This document shows positions 58,150 to 64,000 of a DNA stretch of 64,000 nt, in pieces (within the stretch, counting starts at the first letter, position 1; each line of letters opens with the position of its first letter). The notes under the pieces are model-generated. The model did not search any database. It was not told where the DNA came from and was given only the letters and a program-made list of their open reading frames with translations. The DNA is taken from assembly GCF_033118175.1 (NCBI RefSeq), contig NC_083710.1:40145501-40209500 (forward strand), read 5' to 3'. This DNA comes from Dama dama (Eukaryota > Chordata > Mammalia > Artiodactyla > Cervidae). The position numbers were made by a program, and so were the translations under genes.

Positions 58150-58925
58150 TGCTTATTACAAGATTTTTAAAAAGCTATAATGAATTACATTTTCCCCCAG
58201 ATTTGTTATCCATTGTGCCAATAATTTCTCATTGTTAAAGACATGAAAACCATAAGTAGTCTGCCTACAAAGCAATTATTTAAGAATCATGTTTAATCAG
58301 GAAATTATGTATAAGTACATACATCTTACAGTGAGACCATGTTCCTTATACATAGATGATTTACTGCAATTTAATTTTATTATAGGGAATTTGATGCAAT
58401 TTGCAGTTAAGGCATAAAGCATTTTATTTTTTCTCATTTAAATGAGAAAGACTCTTCTGTGATGCTTGGCACAAAAATCCTTTATCTTAAAAATGCATTT
58501 TGCATTGCTTGTGCCTTTTAAATTTACTACTTATGTAACTACTTGCATTGTACCAGTTTCTAAATGCCTCTTATTTTCACAATGTGAAGATTTCTATCAA
58601 ATAAGTGATGTGAGTTTTGCTCATCAAAAATGAAAATATTTTTTCCATTAAAAAAAATTTCTTGCTAGTTAATTTTAATTAACATTTTATGTGCTGATAC
58701 ACAATGATGGATTGATATTGATCAAGATGATTTTAATATCCCTTCAGCTTTACTAAAACTTGGACAGGTTTCCTCCTGACTAAAGGCCTCTGATCTCCCT
58801 TTATTTAAAAACATGTAACTGCAAATTCTTTTTCTTCTTTTTGGAGATGTAAATCTTATACAAGGCAAGTATGTGTTTCTCAAGGACCTGGAAGCCATCC
58901 TTTTGAAATGTTATCCTCAAAGAAG
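58150..58925. other. AT-rich interval, no gene recognised
   Basis: Nothing recognised. Confidence 0.6.
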
Positions 58926-58927
58926 AT

Positions 58928-59077
58928 GTGAATAAAAGTCACTCAGTCATGTCAGACCTTTTGGGACCCCATGGACTGTAGCCCGACAGGTTCTTCTGTC
59001 CGTGGAATTCTTCAGGCAAGAATACTGGGGTGGAATGCCATTCCCTTCTCCAGGGGATCTTCCTGACCCAGGGAAGA
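58928..59077 (-). mobile_element. Bov-tA SINE, antisense, truncated
   Basis: GAATAAAAGTCACTCAGTCA tail, GGAATTCTTCAGGCAAGAAT body, GGGATCTTCCTGACCCAGG. It stops before the tRNA head. Confidence 0.93.
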
Positions 59078-60720
59078 TATCCTCCTTATTTCCAAGCTTC
59101 TGTGGGAACTCATGAGCCTAAGTTTAATAAGCACCAATTACCAAACCCTGATGGACTAATTACATTCACCTACTATCTCTATAATATTCCCTACCCCAGT
59201 ACTTTTTCACTAGCTCACCCCATTGCTGAAAAACTCTGCTGCATTTTACTTCAAAGGAATTGAATTCAGTGTAAGCTCTATTGCAGTAGCCTTAAATGAA
59301 GTGTGATAAATTTCTTTATTGTTTCAAAAAATGTCCATTATAAATTTCTCTTTGTTAATATGGTACAAGGAACATTCAATCTTTAAAAAATTCTTTCAAA
59401 AATTTAGAGTAAAATATATTTAATAAAAGCTAACACTGGACAAAAATTGCCCTCCCCTTGTGTTTAGTCCCTGGGAAATACACTTTTATCTTGTCACTCC
59501 TCTTTCTAAACTTAACATTTACTTTTGCCAGTATGTAAATCTGGTCAATATAGTTACTAGTTTGTGGTCATTTAATTTGTAAAATCTGTGATTTAGTTAA
59601 ATGATAAAACATGAAGTTTTTAAAAGGAAGCTCAAGAACAAATTTATTCGTGGAACATCTATTGAGTGTTAAGTGAAGCTGAGTACTTTTGGCAAAATCA
59701 AAATCTATGTACATTGCATTAGTAACTGATGTCTTTTGAATCCTCTCTCAAAATGCCCAGTAGAACAATTTCCCTATAAATTGTAAAAGAAACAAAACAC
59801 GGAATTTTCAATTATTGCTATGGAATGTCCTTGCCATTTCTACTCTTCTCTACCTCTTTTGATAAAATTCAAATTACTCCAACAATGGCTGGTGATCAGC
59901 AAAAATGATTTCTTCATTTCTGTGAAATTTGTATGATCCCTCCTTCCAATTAATGCCTTATAAATCATTCCTCACCCTCAAAAATTTGGCTCTTCAAGAA
60001 TGTGCAGGTTATTGAATGAAGGCTTATACTAATAATATTTCACTTGATTTTACCCTACAAAAGATATCTTCATGTCTTAAATTATGCTTGCACAATTTAA
60101 TTTCTATATAGTACTACATAAATGTATGCATATAAAATGGTATATATTTATGCTATACAAATATGGCACTATTCTGTTATGAAGACATACCATGGAAGTA
60201 TAAAAGTTTTTGCCTTTCCACACATAAATATTATAAAATAAATTATTCTCAACAATTGTTTTAAGCAATTTTTTGACACATCAGTCTCAAGAGGGATTCA
60301 GATCAGATAAGTTTGAAAATTTATCTGAGTGGAACCGAGGAACCCCAACATCGCCACTTTACAGCATATACTAAATAGAGCACAATTTGTACATCTCAGA
60401 AGCTTCAACTGAAGACAATATGTAGTCTTGGTCATGAGTTTCTACAGATCTCAACCCATCCCATCATCAAAGCAAAGCTCTGAATCAGACACTTCATAGG
60501 GATTCATCATTTATATTTGACTATTTAAAGCTTTAATAAATTCAACTCAGAGGAACAGTTTCATTTTTCTGTGGTTGGCTGCTTTTATTTTGGTTTTTGT
60601 TTTCAATCTATCTTATCTTTAGACTATTTGCTTTGTTTTAATACTACCAATTCTGTGAAAATATTTTTGAAAATTATATTCAAATACTTTTGAGAAAAAT
60701 ATATTCTTATACAATTAAAC
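59078..60720. other. AT-rich interval, no gene recognised
   Basis: Nothing recognised. Confidence 0.6.
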
Positions 60721-60875
60721 TCAGCAGTGGCCACAAGGACTGGAAAAGGTCAGTATTCATTCCAATCCCAAAGAAAGGTAATGCCAAAGAATGCTCAAAC
60801 TACTGCACAATTGCACTCATCTCACACACTAGTAAAGTAATGCTCAAAATTCTCTGAGCCAGGCTTCAGCAATAT

Positions 60876-61427
60876 GTGAACTGTAACTTCCAGATGTTCA
60901 AGCTGGTTTTAGAAAAGTCAGAGGAACCAGAGATCAAATTGCCAGCATCCGCTGAATCACCAGAAAAGCAAGAGTTCCAGAAAGACATCTATTTCTGCTT
61001 TATTGACTATGCCAAAGCCTTAGACTGTGTGGATCACAATAAATTGTGGAAAATTCTGAAAGAGATGGGAATACCAGACCACCTGACCTGCCTCTTGAGA
61101 AATCTGTATGCAGGTCAGGAAGCAACAGTTAGAACTGGACATGGAACCACAGACTGGTTCCAAGTAGGAAAAGGAGTGTATCAAGGCTGTATATTGTCAC
61201 CCTGCTTATTTAACTTATATGCAGAGTACATCTTGAGAAATGATAGGCTGGAGGAAGTACAAGCTGGAATCAAGATTGCTGGGAGAAATATCAATAACCT
61301 CAGATATGCAGATGACACCACCCTTATGGCAGAAAGTGAAGAAGAACTAAAGAGCCTCTTGATAAAAGTGAAAGAAGAGAGTGAAAAAGTTGGCTTAAAG
61401 CTCACATTCAGAAAACTAAGATCATGA
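60876..61427 (+). pseudogene. BovB reverse-transcriptase fragment with intact YADD
   Basis: About 184 open codons: KDIYFCFIDYAKALDCVDHN, then GKGVYQGCILSPCLFNLYAE and NNLRYADDTTLMAESEEEL, with both catalytic regions of the RT palm kept. A one-base loss near 61405 shifts the frame and ends it. Truncated at both ends relative to the full BovB protein, so inactive. Confidence 0.92.
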
Positions 61428-61556
61428 CATTTGGTCCCATCACTTTATGGCAAATAGATGGGGAAACAGTGGAAACAGTGGCTGACTTTATTTTTCTGGG
61501 CTCCAAAATCTCTGCAGATGGTGACTGCAGCCATGAAATTAAAAGATGCTTGCTCC

Positions 61557-61818
61557 ATTGTGTATATGTACCATAGCTTTCTTATCCATTCATCTGCTGA
61601 TGGGCATCTAGATGGCTTCCATGTCCTGGCTATTATAAACAGTGCTGTGATGTTATCCCAGAAGGATGGGATGGGGAGGGAGGTGGGAAGGGGGTTCAGG
61701 ATGGGGAACACATGTAAATCCATGGCTGATTCATGTCAATGTATGGCAAAAACCACTACAATATTGTAAAGTAATTAGCCTCCAACTAATAAAAATGAAT
61801 GGGAAAAAAAAAAAAAAA
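61557..61818 (+). mobile_element. L1 3' end with inverted 5' segment, nested in BovB
   Basis: 61557-61655 is antisense L1 ORF2 (TTCATCTGCTGATGGGCATC). 61656-61818 is sense 3' UTR (GGGAGGGAGGTGGGAAGGGG, then AGCCTCCAACTAATAAAAAT) with an A-tail. A 16-bp TSD (AAAAGATGCTTGCTCC) with one mismatch lies at 61541-61556 and 61819-61834. This is a twin-primed insertion, with several hundred L1 bases missing at the inversion junction. Confidence 0.95.
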
Positions 61819-62375
61819 AAAAGACGCTTGCTCCTTGGAAGGAAAGTTATGACCAACCTAGACAGCGTATTAAAAAGCAGAGACATTACTTTACCAACAA
61901 AGGTCCGTCTAGTCAAGGCTATGGTTTTTCCAGTAGTCATGTATGGATGTGAGAGTTGAACTGTAAAGAAAGCTGAGCACAAAAGAATTGATGCTTTTGA
62001 ACTGTGGTATTGGAGAAGACTCTTGAGAGTGCCTTGGCCTGCAAGGAGATCCAACCAGTCCATCCTAAAGGAGATCAGTCCTGGGTGTTCATTGGAAAGA
62101 CTGATGTTGAAGCTGAAACTCCAATACTTGGGCCACTTGTTGTGAAGAGCTGACTCATTTGAAAAGACCCTGATGCTGGGAAAGATTGAGGGCAGGAGGA
62201 GAAGGGGACAACAGAGGATGAGATGGTTGGATGGCATCACCAACACAATGGACATGGATTTGGGTGGACTCCGGGAGTTGGTGATGGACAGGGAGGCCTG
62301 GCGTGCTGCGATTCGTGGGGTCACAAAGAGTCGGACACGACTGAGCGGCTGAACTGAACTGAACTGAACTTCTAT

Positions 62376-63761
62376 TTTTAAATATGGTTTCTTTTCTTTT
62401 ACCTAAAGCAGTTTTCTTTTATCCCTTCACAACCTTTATGCATTCCAGATATTATTTATTTCTAATATGTATATTTATGAGTTTTTAAATCTTTTTGTTT
62501 TCTACGTGCAATATTTATTGTTTGTATTTTTGTTATAAATTTTGTATATTTTGAAATGAATATATGATGTCTATGTGGAACTATTTTATTATCATTTAAA
62601 TATATAAGATTTAATTATAAATATTATTAAAACAATTATTTTGAATTTACTATTTTTGGTGCATAAGCAGAAATTCACAGATTTTATCTGTATTGCATGT
62701 TTCTAGAGTTCAGCCAAATAAACCTTTTTGATTCCGATTAAACTGAGAATATTTTTCAGTGCCATCAATAATGCTTGCAATGTTCACAGTTCCACTAAGA
62801 TTGCCATAGCAATAATAAATAAAGTAGAATGACTAGCTTTAACAGAAAATGTTCAAGTGAAATATTTTGAAATGGAGTATAGCTAGAGTAATTATTAAAA
62901 GACATTGAAACAAAACCAAATAGAAAGTATTTATCCTCTTGAGTGCTTTGCGGAAATCCTTTCAGTCTTGAAGCAAGATTGAGTCTGTGCTTTGTGTGTC
63001 AGGTAAAACATAGCAGGGGGAGAAATGAATTCATCTTTCTGTCTTCAAGTAAACTAAAAGCAATTTCTGTCTTCCCATGTGGTCACTTGAGGTGCTTATG
63101 TTCAGGCTAATGATATCAGGCACCCTCAAGTTGTTTAAGTATTCATGAAGTAATTAAATTCTCATTAACATATAAATAAAAGAAAACTGAAAACAAGTTT
63201 AGCAGGCACCTAACATCTGTTCTAATGCTTTTAAGTATTAAAATGTGCCACACACAGAAGGAAAAGTGCATTCTCTTCTGGAAAGTATTTTGCATAGATT
63301 ATTTATAGAAACTGTAATTAAACTGATTTGACATGTTAAAAATTGCTAACAGCAGAACATTATTTAGATAATTTGTTGGTTTCTGTCGCCTAAATAAGGA
63401 ATTAAAAATAGATATAGGAAAAGAAAATTGGGTTTTATTTGTTTTACATTTCAGATAAGATTATACAAATGATAGAAATTTATTTCCATTTTGAAATAAG
63501 ATGTTTAAAGTTCAGTCTATATAAGCATGCATCCAATTTTGCAGCTGCAAACAAAAGCTCCTTTCACCATAAATTATAAATTGGCTTCAGTGCTTGTCCA
63601 ATGTTACCCCCAAATATACCCCTTCCCCTCCTTTGAAAAGGGACCAATTACTTTTATAGAAGTTTCAGAAGGAAGCTACTAAGAGAAAGAGCAAGAAGTG
63701 GTTAGAACCAATTAGGTCCAAGAAGGTGGAACATTTGACTTCCAGTAATCTTGAGCCTCAT
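62376..63761. other. AT-rich interval, no gene recognised
   Basis: Nothing recognised. Confidence 0.6.
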
Positions 63762-64000
63762 TGTAATACATTAATATGCTAAATGACACACCCCACTAGC
63801 ACCATGACAGTTGACAGTTGACAGTTGACAGTTGCCATGACAAGAATCAGAAAAGCCCATACAAGGACTGAAAAAGAGAGTGTCATCAGTTCCAGGCCCA
63901 ACCCACATCCAGGTTCTCACATAAGTGATAAATGTTTCTTGCATTCCTTTCAACCCCCTCTTTTTTACCTTGACCTGCCTATATACTCAGTGTCTCCACC
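63762..64000 (+). mobile_element. Probable ERV LTR running off the window end
   Basis: Begins near TGTAATACATTAATATGCTA and has the ACACCCCACTAGCACCATGA and GTTGCCATGACAA segments typical of ERV1-class LTR U3 regions. The (TTGACAG)n array lies within. The rest is outside the window, so class and orientation are by pattern only. Confidence 0.52.
63806..63834. repeat. (TTGACAG)n short tandem repeat, about four units
   Basis: Perfect heptamer units, GACAGTTGACAGTTGACAG and on, flanked by similar CCATGAC sequences on both sides. Confidence 0.95.

Larger units (their letters stand above)
60721..62370 (+). mobile_element. 5'-truncated BovB with a nested L1
   Basis: Starts in the RT region (ACTCAGCAGTGGCCACAAGG) and runs to the 3' terminus ending (CTGAA)n at about 62345-62370. 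A 262-bp L1 insertion splits it at 61557-61818. Relatively well preserved. Confidence 0.95.

Noticed and set aside
63806..63834. CRISPR-like short direct repeats
   Set aside because: Seven-base units with no spacers in a mammalian context; a simple tandem repeat.

Overview
The window is mammalian, non-coding DNA from a ruminant, almost certainly a bovid. The evidence is the repeat content: several BovB (RTE-type) LINE copies, many Bov-tA and Bov-A2 SINEs with ruminant-type tRNA-derived heads, and young L1 copies of the ruminant L1-BT type. I found no host protein-coding gene, rRNA gene, functional tRNA gene, CRISPR array or bacterial-type feature. Almost every long reading frame is LINE reverse-transcriptase or endonuclease sequence, or its antisense shadow. 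The exact species cannot be told from the sequence alone.

Layout. 1-3600 is a young L1 on + whose 5' part lies outside the window. 3601-6650 holds two SINEs with perfect target-site duplications (TSDs), a truncated L1 on - and an older L1 tail. 6883-9267 is an L1 on - with a 15-bp TSD and an unusual internal inversion. 9283-11711 is AT-rich and unassigned. 11712-14806 is an old BovB and 15616-16044 a BovB 3' tail. 16333-19363 is a young L1 on - with a 12-bp TSD, a 710-codon open ORF2 segment and what looks like a 3' transduction. 19690-28930 is a dense nest of old L1 pieces in both orientations with SINEs and a BovB fragment inserted. 29428-31890 is mostly unique with two SINEs. 31902-35266 is a near-full-length BovB with an 11-bp TSD. 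35278-40936 is mostly unique but has two SINEs and a BovB on - that carries an inverted copy of neighbouring DNA. 40952-41676 is a short young L1 with a 15-bp TSD. 42465-42640 resembles a MER5-type hAT DNA transposon. 44800-49640 is old L1. 49690-53265 is a BovB interrupted by an ERV LTR fragment and a 125-bp BovB tail. 53351-53960 is an LTR on - with tandem repeats in U3. 54060-55975 is an old L1 5' half on -. 57816-58149 is an MLT1/MST-type LTR. 60721-62370 is a BovB with a twin-primed L1 inside. The right edge from about 63762 looks like another ERV LTR running out of the window.

No genes work together here in the usual sense. What links the elements is LINE machinery: L1 probably copied itself, and BovB copied itself and the SINEs that carry a BovB-like 3' end. 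The main interest is structural. Two elements carry internal inversions or inverted duplications that ordinary target-primed reverse transcription does not explain, one L1 seems to have carried flanking DNA with it, and two young L1 copies share the same one-base frameshift. I did not find a convincing undescribed biological system.
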